Notes under the pieces: model-generated
Told to the model about the DNA's origin: nothing
Databases searched by the model: none
Seen by the model: the letters and a program-made list of their open reading frames with translations, nothing else
Part shown: positions 26,986-36,550 of the stretch, piece after piece
Layout of the letters: each line of letters begins with the position of its first letter
Numbering within the stretch: position 1 is the first letter of the stretch
Made by a program: the position numbers and the translations under genes
Assembly: GCA_030684645.1 (NCBI GenBank)
Contig: JAUXUF010000050.1
Span: 1 to 52,144 of the forward strand
Length of the DNA stretch: 52,144 nucleotides
Direction: 5' to 3'
DNA from: Bacteroidota bacterium
Lineage (GTDB): Bacteria > Bacteroidota > Bacteroidia > Bacteroidales > Prolixibacteraceae

Positions 26986-27735
26986 TTACAGCACTTTAGC
27001 TTCCTTACTCAGGAAATTAACCAGTTCGGTCATTTGATCGGCATTCACCATTTTTACTTTGGCTTTGGGTTCAGGCAACTGAAAACCGATATATTCGGTC
27101 AGAGCATTTGCATCATTGGCAGGAATAACTTCCAAAGGTTTCTGGCGCGCCATCATAATTCCTCTCATATTCGGTATTTTAGGCTCTTTGGCAAATCCTT
27201 TCTGAACGATTAAAACAGCGTTTCCTTCCATTTGAATGTATTCTTTTCCGGCTGCAACGTCGCGCTCAACGATCGCTTTTCCTTCCTGAAACTGAATGTC
27301 GGATACCGACGAGACGGATACCGTGTCCAGAAATTCGGCAATCATTCCACCTACCGACGAACTGTTGTAGTCGCCCGATTCGATTCCGCAAATAATGAAA
27401 TCGAAGGCATTTTTTTGTGCCAGTGAAGCAATTTGTTTAGCTGTCTGAAAAGCATCTTTTGGAACCGTATCAATGCGAATTGCCTTGTCGGCTCCAATAG
27501 CCAGGCATTTCCGGAGGGTAGGTTCGGTTTCAACGGAGCCAACATTAATTACGACGACTTCAGACACCGGATTGTTACTGTCTTCCTTTAAATCAACGGC
27601 GCGGGTTAAAGCCAGTTCGTCCCACGGATTAATAATCCATTGCACACCTGTTGCATCGAAGCGGGTTTGGTTGTCGGCAAACCTGACCTTAGTGGTAGTG
27701 TCAGGTACATTACTTATGCAAACTAATAATTTCAT
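26986..27735 (-). CDS. etfB: Electron transfer flavoprotein beta subunit
   Basis: This 249-residue ETF beta subunit starts MKLLVCISNVPDTTTKVRF. It shows WIINPWDELALTRAVDL, AIGADKAIRID, FDFIICGIESGDYNSSSVGG and MARQKPLEVI, which match the family throughout. It pairs with ETF alpha, binds the adenylate or second flavin, and docks acyl-CoA dehydrogenases. It is the first gene of the minus-strand operon etfB-etfA-membrane Fe-S-CCG-icmF. The operon promoter must lie in the 306-bp divergent gap to the acyl-CoA synthetase start; I could not identify it with confidence. Confidence 0.95.
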   Translation of the reverse strand: MKLLVCISNVPDTTTKVRFADNQTRFDATGVQWIINPWDELALTRAVDLKEDSNNPVSEVVVINVGSVETEPTLRKCLAIGADKAIRIDTVPKDAFQTAKQIASLAQKNAFDFIICGIESGDYNSSSVGGMIAEFLDTVSVSSVSDIQFQEGKAIVERDVAAGKEYIQMEGNAVLIVQKGFAKEPKIPNMRGIMMARQKPLEVIPANDANALTEYIGFQLPEPKAKVKMVNADQMTELVNFLSKEAKVL

Positions 27736-28041
27736 GAGAAATATCTATTGGTTTAAGAGTCTATTTCTTTTCAAATATACTTTAGTTTTTATAAAAGAAA
27801 TAATTTTCAATAAGCTTTATCCACATAATAATAAATGGCATACAAAAAATAAAATCAAAATTCCATGAAGATAATCAAATTATTAGTTGAAAAACTGCAT
27901 GATTTTATTGGAAATCGGATAAATAATTTGTTAATTTAACTAATTATACTACGGAAAAGTGGAATTAAGTAATAAATGTCAATATTTATTGGCATTCAAC
28001 CTATATTTTTATTGCTAACCCAACTAAATCCCTGCAATCCT

Positions 28042-29802
28042 ATGGAACCTAAAAGATTATTTGACCTACTTCCCCGGTATTCAGCTAATTACAATAAGCC
28101 TGATATGCTTCTTGCAAAAATTGACGGTAATTGGCTTCCTTTCAGTTCTGAAATGGTACTTGAAACAGCAAACCTTCTGAGTTATGGATTATTTCAGATG
28201 GGCTTGCAGAAAGGAGATAAAATTTCCATTATATCCAATAACCGTCCTGAATGGGTTATAGCAAATATGGGGCTTTTGCAAGCCGGAGGAATTAATGTAC
28301 CCGTTTACCCCACTACCTCTAATGTAGAATTGGAATATATACTCAACCATGCTTCGGTGAAATATGTTTTTGTGTCGGACGCCTCGCTTTACAAAACAAT
28401 TTCGAAGCTTAAAAGCAAGTTGCCTTCCCTTAGTGAAATTTACACATTCGATCAGGTGGATGGAGCAAAACATTGGTCTGAAATCACCGAATCAGGGAGA
28501 AGTGTTTTGAACATCAATTTACTTGAAGAAACAAAACAAAGCATCAAAGAAGAAGACCTGGCAGTTATTATCTATACTTCAGGAACCACTGCTAATCCGA
28601 AGGGAGTCATGTTGTCGCACAGGAATATTCTCAGCAATGCTTTAGCCTGCTCAATTCCATTTAAATTTGATGTGTCTCATCGTATTTTGAGCTTCCTGCC
28701 TCTGAATCATATCTTTGAAGCTATGTTAACTGTTCTTTACATTTATAGCGGGGTTTCCATTTATTATGCCGAAAGTTTGGAAAAAATCAGCGACAACATC
28801 AGGGAAGTGAAACCACATTATTTCACCACTGTTCCCCGTCTGCTTGAAAAAATCTATGACAAAATTGTGGCCAGGGGGGGAGAATTGAAAGGAATAAAAA
28901 GAATGCTTTTTTTCTGGGCATTGAACCTGGGGCTTAGATATGAACTGGATGGAAAAAACGGATGGTGGTATGAGTTCCAACTGAAAATCGCCAACAAAAT
29001 TATTTTCAACAAATGGCGTGAAGCCCTGGGCGGAAATGTGATCAGCATTATTTCGGGTGGAGCAGCTTTGCAACCACGTTTGGCAAGAATTTTTCATGCC
29101 GCAGGAATTCCGGTAATGGAAGGATACGGTTTAACTGAAACATCTCCCGTAGTAGCAGTGAACAACTCCTGGCCGGACTCAATTTGTTTCGGAACGGTCG
29201 GGCCAGTGATTAAAGATGTGGAAGTTGAAATTGCCAGCGATGGGGAAATACTTGTTAAAGGACCTAATGTTATGTTGGGTTATTATAAGGACCCTGAAGC
29301 CACCGCCGAAGCAATAAAAGATGAATGGTTTTATACCGGTGATATGGGCGAAATGGTTGAAAACAAGTTCCTGAAAATAACAGGCCGCAAGAAAGAGATT
29401 TTTAAAACCTCTGGCGGAAAATTCATAAGCCCGCAAAATATCGAAAACGCTCTCAAAGAATCGCGTTTTATTGACCAGGTAATGGTTATCGGGGAGTTTC
29501 GGAAGTTCCCTGCAGCGCTAATTGTTCCCGATTATGTGTTTGTAAAAGAGTGGTGTCGCCGGAAGGGAATCAGTTTTACGACTAACCAGGAAATGTCGAA
29601 ACATGAAAGGGTCATCTCAAGGATTTCCAAAGAGGTTGATAAAGTGAATAAAAAGCATTCCCACTACGAAATGATTAAAAAATTTGAGCTTCTCTCAATC
29701 CCCTGGACCATTGACGCAGGTGAACTTACACCAAAACAGAGTGTAAAAAGAACGGTAGTCCTGAAAAAATATCAGGACTTAATCGAAAAAATATATTCCT
29801 GA
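28042..29802 (+). CDS. Long-chain acyl-CoA synthetase (AMP-forming)
   Basis: The protein has 586 residues from the ATG at 28042 (MEPKRLFDLLPRY). The frame extends upstream to 27976, but those 22 residues are not family-like. It has the adenylate-forming enzyme motifs: P-loop IIYTSGTTANPKGVMLSH, MEGYGLTETSPV, WFYTGDMGEM and ITGRKKEIFKTSGGK. The hinge and C-terminal lysine region are present (GELTPKQSVKRTVV). The layout matches FadD15/long-chain synthetases of Bacteroidota. It activates fatty acids to acyl-CoA on the inner membrane surface. It precedes the fused dehydrogenase/hydratase, thiolase and acyl-CoA dehydrogenase, giving a full beta-oxidation set; the 114-bp gap may hold a secondary promoter. 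Confidence 0.92.
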   Translation: MEPKRLFDLLPRYSANYNKPDMLLAKIDGNWLPFSSEMVLETANLLSYGLFQMGLQKGDKISIISNNRPEWVIANMGLLQAGGINVPVYPTTSNVELEYILNHASVKYVFVSDASLYKTISKLKSKLPSLSEIYTFDQVDGAKHWSEITESGRSVLNINLLEETKQSIKEEDLAVIIYTSGTTANPKGVMLSHRNILSNALACSIPFKFDVSHRILSFLPLNHIFEAMLTVLYIYSGVSIYYAESLEKISDNIREVKPHYFTTVPRLLEKIYDKIVARGGELKGIKRMLFFWALNLGLRYELDGKNGWWYEFQLKIANKIIFNKWREALGGNVISIISGGAALQPRLARIFHAAGIPVMEGYGLTETSPVVAVNNSWPDSICFGTVGPVIKDVEVEIASDGEILVKGPNVMLGYYKDPEATAEAIKDEWFYTGDMGEMVENKFLKITGRKKEIFKTSGGKFISPQNIENALKESRFIDQVMVIGEFRKFPAALIVPDYVFVKEWCRRKGISFTTNQEMSKHERVISRISKEVDKVNKKHSHYEMIKKFELLSIPWTIDAGELTPKQSVKRTVVLKKYQDLIEKIYS

Positions 29803-29916
29803 CCGGAAGGAAGAAAGAAGAAGCTGGAAATTCAGAAGGCGATGGAGGATGGAAGAAAAGGTATTCTCATCAAGGTGCACGCATTCTTAAACTATAATCA
29901 TTAAACTTTCTTTAAA

Positions 29917-32319
29917 ATGAATCGGAAAATAAATAAAGTCAGTGTACTGGGTTCAGGTATAATGGGCTCGCGCATTGCCTGCCATTTTGCCAATATTGGG
30001 GTTGAAGTAATGCTGTTGGATATGGTCCCCCGCGATCTGACAGAAGATGAAACTCAAAAAGGTCTTACTTTGGAGCTCCCCGAGGTTCGCAACAGGATCG
30101 TCAATCAATCACTGGCCAGTGCAGTGCAGGCAAATCCATCGCCCTTGTACCACAAATCTTTTTTAAAAAGAATAAAACCCGGTAATTTCGAAGATAACCT
30201 TCCTGAAATAAACAGCTCCGACTGGGTGATTGAAGTGGTGGTCGAAAATCTTGAAATAAAACGTCAGCTTTTTGAAAAGGTCGAAAAATTTCGACGTCCG
30301 GGCACATTAATAACCTCGAATACTTCCGGCATTCCCATTCATCTGCTTGCCGAAGGCAGAAGCGAAGATTTTCAAAAACATCTCTGTGGAACTCATTTTT
30401 TCAATCCCCCGCGTTATCTCAGACTTTTGGAGATAATCCCCCAGGAGCAAACTAATCCGGAAGTGATCGATTTCCTGATGCATTATGGCGACCTGTTTTT
30501 AGGGAAATCCACTGTCCTTTGCAAAGACACTCCCGCATTTATAGCCAACAGGATTGGTATTTATTCCATTCTGGAAGTCTTTCAGGCAACGCAAAGACTT
30601 GACCTTTCTGTTGAACAGGTGGACAAACTTACCGGCCCCGTAATCGGCAGGCCAAAATCAGCCACTTTCCGCACCATCGACATTGTTGGGTTTGACACGG
30701 TGATAAAAGTTGCCAATAACCTTTTCGAAGCGCTGAAAGATGATGAATCGGTTGAGATATTTAAACTGGGCGGTTTCCCAACTGAAATGGAGAAGAAAAA
30801 TTATTTGGGCGATAAAACCGGGCAGGGATTTTATAAAAAAACAATCAATGAAAAAGGCGAAAAGGAAATCCTTTCCTTAAACCTTAAAACCATGGAATAT
30901 GGCATTCAACAACCAGTAAAATTCAAAACGCTGGAGGCTTCCAGGCTGGTTGAAGACGTGGCCAAAAAGCTGACGGTTCTTTTAAATGGAAAGGATGAAG
31001 CCGCTGAATTTTATCGCAGTACATTTTTTAAAATTTTCTGTTATGTAAGTTCCCGGATACCCGAAATTTCGGATGATCTTTACCGTATTGATGCTGCTAT
31101 GTGCGCAGGCTTCGGCTGGGATTACGGACCTTTTGAAACCTGGGATATGATTGGTTTGAAAAAGAGTCTCGAGCAAATGGAAAGTACGGGAAACAAGCCG
31201 GCAACCTGGGTTTATGAAATGATTGACAAAGGCATGGAATCATTTTATAAGATAAAAAATGGCATTAAAAATTATTACGATATTGAAACTGCAACATACA
31301 AACCTATCCCCGGTTATGAGTCATTTATTATCCTCAATAACCTTCGCGAAAACAAAACCGTTTGGAGCAACGAGGGAGCATCCATTATTGACATTGGCGA
31401 TGGTGTTTTGAACCTCGAGTTTCAAACTAAAATGAATACCATTGGAAGCGAAGTTATCCAGGGATTGAACAAGGCAATTGACATTGCTGAAAAGGATTTC
31501 CGCGGACTGGTGATTGGTAACGATGGTCCAAATTTTTCGGCAGGCGCCAATCTTGCCTTACTTTTAATGTATGCCATTGAACAGGAATTTGACGAAATAG
31601 ATATGATGGTTCGCGCATTTCAGAATACAATGATGCGGATCAAATATTCGTCTGTTCCGGTTGTTGGCGCACCGCACGGATTAACCCTGGGTGGAGGATG
31701 TGAATTGAATTTACATGTCGATGCTGTTCAGGCCGCAGCCGAAACCTATATCGGGCTTGTGGAGTTCGGAGTTGGATTAATCCCCGCAGGCGGAGGAACC
31801 AAGGAAATGACGCTTCGCGCTTCCGACCGCTTTGAAGAAGGCGACATTGAACTAAACAACATCCTCAACTCTTTCATGAATATTGGCATGGCAAAAGTAG
31901 CCACCTCGGCTTATGAGGCATTCGATATGGGGATTTTGAGAAAATCAGACAGGGTCAGTATCAATCCATCCCGCCTGCTTGCCGATGCCAAAGAGCGTGT
32001 TATCGAACTGTCGGCTGCAGGTTATACAAAGCCCATTCCGCGCTCCGATATTCGTGTTCTTGGGAAAGATGCACTCAGCATGTTCTATATTGGAGCCCAT
32101 TCCATGGAAACAGCGCATTTTATTTCAGAACACGATAAAAAGATATCGGGGAAACTCGCGTATATCATGAGTGGAGGCGACCTGTCGTATCCCCAGAATG
32201 TGACTGAACAATACCTGCTTGACCTCGAAAGGGAAGCCTTCCTTTCCTTATGTGGTGAAAGAAAAACACTGGAAAGAATTGAATATACCCTTAAAACAGG
32301 TAACCCATTAAGAAATTAA
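29917..32319 (+). CDS. fadN: Fused 3-hydroxyacyl-CoA dehydrogenase / enoyl-CoA hydratase
   Basis: This 800-residue bifunctional enzyme has dehydrogenase first and hydratase second, the FadN order (opposite to FadB/FadJ). Residues about 5-320 are the NAD-binding and C-terminal dehydrogenase domains, with VLGSGIMGSRIA, TSNTSGIPIHLL, GTHFFNPPRYLRLLEIIP and FIANRIG. About 500-690 is the crotonase domain, with FSAGANLALLL and LTLGGGCELNLHVDAV. The second crotonase glutamate is expected in LVEFGVGLIPAGGG. It catalyses the middle two steps of beta-oxidation in the cytoplasm. The thiolase gene starts 13 bp downstream. The symbol is by domain order and operon similarity to the Bacillus fadNAE operon. 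Confidence 0.92.
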   Translation: MNRKINKVSVLGSGIMGSRIACHFANIGVEVMLLDMVPRDLTEDETQKGLTLELPEVRNRIVNQSLASAVQANPSPLYHKSFLKRIKPGNFEDNLPEINSSDWVIEVVVENLEIKRQLFEKVEKFRRPGTLITSNTSGIPIHLLAEGRSEDFQKHLCGTHFFNPPRYLRLLEIIPQEQTNPEVIDFLMHYGDLFLGKSTVLCKDTPAFIANRIGIYSILEVFQATQRLDLSVEQVDKLTGPVIGRPKSATFRTIDIVGFDTVIKVANNLFEALKDDESVEIFKLGGFPTEMEKKNYLGDKTGQGFYKKTINEKGEKEILSLNLKTMEYGIQQPVKFKTLEASRLVEDVAKKLTVLLNGKDEAAEFYRSTFFKIFCYVSSRIPEISDDLYRIDAAMCAGFGWDYGPFETWDMIGLKKSLEQMESTGNKPATWVYEMIDKGMESFYKIKNGIKNYYDIETATYKPIPGYESFIILNNLRENKTVWSNEGASIIDIGDGVLNLEFQTKMNTIGSEVIQGLNKAIDIAEKDFRGLVIGNDGPNFSAGANLALLLMYAIEQEFDEIDMMVRAFQNTMMRIKYSSVPVVGAPHGLTLGGGCELNLHVDAVQAAAETYIGLVEFGVGLIPAGGGTKEMTLRASDRFEEGDIELNNILNSFMNIGMAKVATSAYEAFDMGILRKSDRVSINPSRLLADAKERVIELSAAGYTKPIPRSDIRVLGKDALSMFYIGAHSMETAHFISEHDKKISGKLAYIMSGGDLSYPQNVTEQYLLDLEREAFLSLCGERKTLERIEYTLKTGNPLRN

Positions 32320-32332
32320 AAATAAAACTGAC

Positions 32333-33505
32333 ATGGATGCATATATCGTAGCAGCCTACCGTTCGGCTGTGGGAAAAGCAAAAAAAGGGTCTTTGCGCTT
32401 TACACGACCCGATGACCTTGCGGCTGTAATTATCAGGCAGCTTGTTGCCTCAGTACCTCAATTAGACCCTGAAAGGATTGACGACCTTATCGTCGGAAAC
32501 GCTGTTCCTGAAGCAGAACAAGGCATGCAAATGGGGCGTATGATTTCTCTATTGTCCCTTCCAATAAAAGTTCCCGGGATGATGTTGAACCGTTATTGCG
32601 GTTCAGGCCTCGAAGCAATTGCTATGGCGTCGTATAAAATCCATGCAGGCATGGCCGATTGCATCATAGCCGGGGGTGCCGAAAGTATGTCGCTTGTTCC
32701 TACGGTTGGTTGGAAAACAGTATTGAATTATGAAATTGCAACCAAAAATCCTGATTGGTATTCAAGTATGGGAGCAACTGCCGAGGCATTGGCTACTGAT
32801 TACAACATCAGTCGCGAAGATCAGGATGAGTTTTCATACCATTCGCACATGAAAGCCATCAACGCAATAAAGATGGGCTATTTTAAAGATGAAATTGTTC
32901 CTGTACCTATCCGGGAAACATTTGTTGATGGGAATAACAGGAAACAAACGCGTGAATTTATTTTCGACACAGACGAAGGTCCGCGCGCAGATACCAACTT
33001 GAAAGCGCTTGCCAATCTGAAACCCGTTTTCTCTGCCACAGGAAGTGTTACGGCCGGAAACTCATCGCAAACTTCCGATGGAGCAGCTTTTGTGATGATC
33101 ATGTCTGAAAGAATGGTAAATGAACTGAACCTTAATCCCGTTGCGCGTTTGATCAGCCATGCTGCTGTGGGAGTTGACCCGCGAATTATGGGCATCGGAC
33201 CAGTGGAAGCTATTCCCCTGGCGTTGAAAAAAGCAGGATTGAAACTTCAGGATATTGAGCAAATCGAACTCAATGAAGCATTTGCATCGCAGGCTCTCTC
33301 TGTTATCCGGACTTCTCAACTTAACAATGAAATTGTGAACGTGAACGGTGGCGCAATAGCTCTCGGGCATCCTCTTGGTTGTTCGGGCACAAAGCTAACC
33401 ATTCAGCTATTGAATGAAATGAAGAGAAGAGGGCAGAAATATGGCATGGTTACCCTTTGTGTAGGAGGAGGGCAGGGAGTTGCAGGAATCTTTGAATTAT
33501 TATAA
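32333..33505 (+). CDS. fadA: Acetyl-CoA C-acyltransferase (3-ketoacyl-CoA thiolase)
   Basis: This 390-residue thiolase has the normal length and all catalytic residues: nucleophile C89 (NRYCGSGLEAIAMAS), H346 (GGAIALGHPLGCSG) and C376 (TLCVGGGQG). It cleaves 3-ketoacyl-CoA to acetyl-CoA and a shortened acyl-CoA. Placement 13 bp after fadN and 18 bp before fadE suggests one transcript encoding a complete long-chain beta-oxidation spiral. It differs clearly from the SCP-x-type thiolase at 36551-37783, so the two probably serve different chain types. Confidence 0.94.
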   Translation: MDAYIVAAYRSAVGKAKKGSLRFTRPDDLAAVIIRQLVASVPQLDPERIDDLIVGNAVPEAEQGMQMGRMISLLSLPIKVPGMMLNRYCGSGLEAIAMASYKIHAGMADCIIAGGAESMSLVPTVGWKTVLNYEIATKNPDWYSSMGATAEALATDYNISREDQDEFSYHSHMKAINAIKMGYFKDEIVPVPIRETFVDGNNRKQTREFIFDTDEGPRADTNLKALANLKPVFSATGSVTAGNSSQTSDGAAFVMIMSERMVNELNLNPVARLISHAAVGVDPRIMGIGPVEAIPLALKKAGLKLQDIEQIELNEAFASQALSVIRTSQLNNEIVNVNGGAIALGHPLGCSGTKLTIQLLNEMKRRGQKYGMVTLCVGGGQGVAGIFELL

Positions 33506-33523
33506 ACATTAAATACAATTATC

Positions 33524-35311
33524 ATGGAAAATCTGAATAAAACAATAACTGGCGGTCAGTTCCTGATTTCGGAAAGTAATGCTGCCGATATTTTTATCCC
33601 TGAAGAATACAACGAAGAACAAAAACTCATTGCCGACTCGTGCAGCGATTTTGTGAAAAAGGAGATATTACCGATCCTCGACAGGATAGACAACCAGGAA
33701 GAAGGGCTAATGGTTTCCTTGCTGGACAAAGCGGCCGGGCTTGGTTTTATGGGTATCCATGTTGCTGGTGAGTATGGTGGTTTTGATATGAATTACGTAA
33801 CCAGTTTACTGGTAACCGAAAATATGGGTACCGCCCACTCTTTTGCCGTTTCTTTTGCGGCAAACACCGGAATTGGCATGACTCCCATTATGTATTATGG
33901 CAATGAAGGGCAAAAGAAAAAATACCTTCCCCGGATTGTTAGCGGAGAATTGAAAACTTGTTATTGCCTTACTGAACCTGGTTCAGGGTCAGACGCCAAT
34001 TCAGGTCGTACCAAAGCGGTATTATCAGACGATGGCAAATATTATGTCCTGAAAGGGCAGAAAATGTGGGTAACCAACGGAGGTTTTGCTGATGTAATGA
34101 TTGTATTTGCCAAAATTGAAGACGACACCACATTAAGCGCATTTATTGTTGAAAAATCTTTTAGCGGAATTCAGGTTATGCCAGAGGAACATAAAATGGG
34201 TATAAAAGGAAGCTCAACCGTCCAGATTTTCTTTAACGATTGCAAAGTTCCAGTCGAAAACTTACTTTCTGAACGGCAACAAGGATTTAAGATTGCTTTA
34301 AATATCCTGAATTTAGGCAGGATAAAGCTTTCTGCAGCCACAACCGGTGCAGGCAAGGCTGCCATCAGCAATTCGGTGCAATATGCCAACGAGCGCCATC
34401 AGTTTGGAAAATCTCTTTCTGAATTCGGCGCCATCAAACATAAACTTGCCGAGCAGGCTATCCGTATTTTTGCCGGAGAATCTGCGCTTTACCGAACTGC
34501 TGACTACATTGAACAAGCCATCGGCAGGCATATTACATCAGGCAAAACTGAACCAGAAGCCATTTTGAAAGCTACTGAACAATTCGCCCCTGAAGCTTCA
34601 ATCCTGAAAGTATTCAGTTCAGAAACACTGAACTACGTTGTGGATGAAGGAGTTCAGATATACGGCGGAATGGGTTACTCTGCCGAAGCCCCGATGGACA
34701 GAGCTTACCGCGATTCCCGTATTAACCGGATTTTTGAAGGAACCAACGAAATAAACCGTATGGTGATTGTTGATATGATTTTAAAAAGAGCTTTGAAGGG
34801 TGAACTCGACCTGATGGGACCTGCTATGAAAATTCAGTCGGAACTTATGTCAGTTCCTGCTATGGACCCTGAAGGAGATTCGCTTTTTGCACAAGAGAAG
34901 AGATATATAGCCAATTTCAAAAAGGCAGTGCTGATGATAGCCGGAATGGCTGCACAGCGCCTGATGAACAAACTCGCTGATGAACAGGAAATACTGATGA
35001 ATATCGCCGACATGATCATTGATGTGTTTGTTTCAGAATCCCTTTTACTCAGGCTTGAAAAATTGGTATCACAGAAAGGCGAAAATGAAAATTCGGAAAA
35101 AACGGATATGATGCGTGTTTTCGTTAATGATGCTGCCGACAGGATCAATAAGAACGGCAAGGAAGCGATAAATGCTTTTGCAGGCGGCGATGAACAAAGA
35201 ATGTTACTGCTGGGGCTGAAAAGATTTACAAAAACCGAACCTTTCAACGCCAAAGAAGCCCGCAGGCATATCGCGGACAAATTGATCGAAAATAACGGAT
35301 ATTGTTTTTGA
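33524..35311 (+). CDS. fadE: Acyl-CoA dehydrogenase, long form (FadE-like)
   Basis: The 595 residues exceed the usual ~380 because of a C-terminal helical extension (about 430-595), as in Bacillus FadE and VLCAD-like enzymes. Core motifs are CYCLTEPGSGSDAN, MWVTNGGFADVMIV, NERHQFGKSL, EGVQIYGGMGYSAEAPMDR and RIFEGTNEINRMV; the Glu of FEGTNE is the expected catalytic base. It introduces the trans-2 double bond and reduces ETF, encoded in the divergent operon. It is the last gene of the fadN-fadA-fadE run and converges with the short acyl-CoA dehydrogenase gene at 35380, separated by 68 bp. Confidence 0.92.
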   Translation: MENLNKTITGGQFLISESNAADIFIPEEYNEEQKLIADSCSDFVKKEILPILDRIDNQEEGLMVSLLDKAAGLGFMGIHVAGEYGGFDMNYVTSLLVTENMGTAHSFAVSFAANTGIGMTPIMYYGNEGQKKKYLPRIVSGELKTCYCLTEPGSGSDANSGRTKAVLSDDGKYYVLKGQKMWVTNGGFADVMIVFAKIEDDTTLSAFIVEKSFSGIQVMPEEHKMGIKGSSTVQIFFNDCKVPVENLLSERQQGFKIALNILNLGRIKLSAATTGAGKAAISNSVQYANERHQFGKSLSEFGAIKHKLAEQAIRIFAGESALYRTADYIEQAIGRHITSGKTEPEAILKATEQFAPEASILKVFSSETLNYVVDEGVQIYGGMGYSAEAPMDRAYRDSRINRIFEGTNEINRMVIVDMILKRALKGELDLMGPAMKIQSELMSVPAMDPEGDSLFAQEKRYIANFKKAVLMIAGMAAQRLMNKLADEQEILMNIADMIIDVFVSESLLLRLEKLVSQKGENENSEKTDMMRVFVNDAADRINKNGKEAINAFAGGDEQRMLLLGLKRFTKTEPFNAKEARRHIADKLIENNGYCF

Positions 35312-35379
35312 AACTATTGGTTTCACAAAACTGTAATTTCTTTGGAATAAACTTCTAATCCGGTTTTCTCAACAAATTG

Positions 35380-36528
35380 CTATAAATCGCCTGTGGCAAT
35401 CGCCCGTGAGATAACAATTTTCTGGATTTCAGAGGTTCCTTCGTAGATTTGGGTCAGTTTGGCATCGCGCATCATGCGCTCCACGTGATATTCCTTCACA
35501 TAGCCATATCCTCCATGGATCTGAACTGCTTCGGTTGTTACTTTCATGGCCGTTTCGGCTGCAAACAATTTCGCCATGGCGCTGGCATTTCCATAAGGCT
35601 TGCCCTGATCTTTCAACCATGCCGCTTTTAAACAGAGGAACCGGGCAGCTTCAATTTCTGTAGCCATGTCGGCCAGTTTAAAAGCAATTGCCTGATGGTT
35701 GATGATTTCAGTACCGAAAGTTTTTCTTTCTTTGGCATATCTGACCGCTAATTCGTAGGCTCCGGAAGCAAGTCCCAGCGCTTGTGAAGCGATTCCGATA
35801 CGACCTCCTTCCAGGGTTTTCATGGCAAACTTAAATCCAAAACCATCTTCGCCCAGGCGGTTTTCTTTCGGGACTTTGACGTCGGTAAACTCCACGGAGT
35901 GGGTATCTGAACTTCGCATTCCCATTTTGTTTTCGTGCACACCCACCGAAATACCCGGAGTATGCCTGTCAACCAAAATGGCATTGATTCCTTTATGGCC
36001 CAATTCCTTATGGGTTTGAGCGATCACAATATAGCTTGAAGCTGAGTTGCCATTGGTAATCCAGTTTTTTACACCATTCACAATGTAATGGTCTCCCATA
36101 TCAATGGCAGTTGTTTTTTGCGAACTTGCATCACTGCCGGCACCCGGTTCCGATAATAGAAACGCGCCAATTTTCTCCCCCCGGGCCAACGGTTTCAGCC
36201 ATTTCTCTTTTTGCTCTTCGGTACCGTATTTCTCAATCCCGAAACAAACCAACGAGTTGTTTACCGACATGATTACCGCAACAGAAGAGTCAACTTTGGA
36301 GATTTCTTCCATGGCCAATACATAAGACACCGTATCCATGCCGCCACCGTCGTATTTCGGATCGACCAGCATTCCTAAAAACCCTAATTCAGCCAGGTTT
36401 TTGATATGCTGAGCAGGGAAAATCGCGTTATCGTCGCGTTCAATTACGTCCTTGATTAATTCGCGTTGGGCATAATCGCGGGCAGCCTGGCGGATCATCA
36501 GTTGTTCTTCTGTAAAATCAAAATTCAT
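35380..36528 (-). CDS. Short-chain acyl-CoA dehydrogenase
   Basis: This 382-residue enzyme has the standard acyl-CoA dehydrogenase length. It starts MNFDFTEEQLMIRQAARDYA. Flavin and substrate motifs are AFLLSEPGAGSDASS, NWITNGNSASSYIV, RKTFGTEI and VQIHGGYGYVKEYHVER. The catalytic base is the Glu of IYEGTSEIQ. It resembles butyryl-/isobutyryl-type dehydrogenases, and IcmF nearby would link isobutyryl-CoA to butyryl-CoA. It is the last gene of a minus-strand set with the SCP-x thiolase (22 bp upstream), a dehydrogenase and a crotonase. The exact substrate is not decidable from sequence. Confidence 0.92.
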   Translation of the reverse strand: MNFDFTEEQLMIRQAARDYAQRELIKDVIERDDNAIFPAQHIKNLAELGFLGMLVDPKYDGGGMDTVSYVLAMEEISKVDSSVAVIMSVNNSLVCFGIEKYGTEEQKEKWLKPLARGEKIGAFLLSEPGAGSDASSQKTTAIDMGDHYIVNGVKNWITNGNSASSYIVIAQTHKELGHKGINAILVDRHTPGISVGVHENKMGMRSSDTHSVEFTDVKVPKENRLGEDGFGFKFAMKTLEGGRIGIASQALGLASGAYELAVRYAKERKTFGTEIINHQAIAFKLADMATEIEAARFLCLKAAWLKDQGKPYGNASAMAKLFAAETAMKVTTEAVQIHGGYGYVKEYHVERMMRDAKLTQIYEGTSEIQKIVISRAIATGDL

Positions 36529-36550
36529 AATTTAATATTTAGTTGAATGT

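Noticed and set aside
35309-35325. TGAAAC...GTTTCA hairpin between converging genes as terminator
   Set aside because: The stem is only 5-6 bp, A/T-rich, overlaps the stop region and has no T-run.
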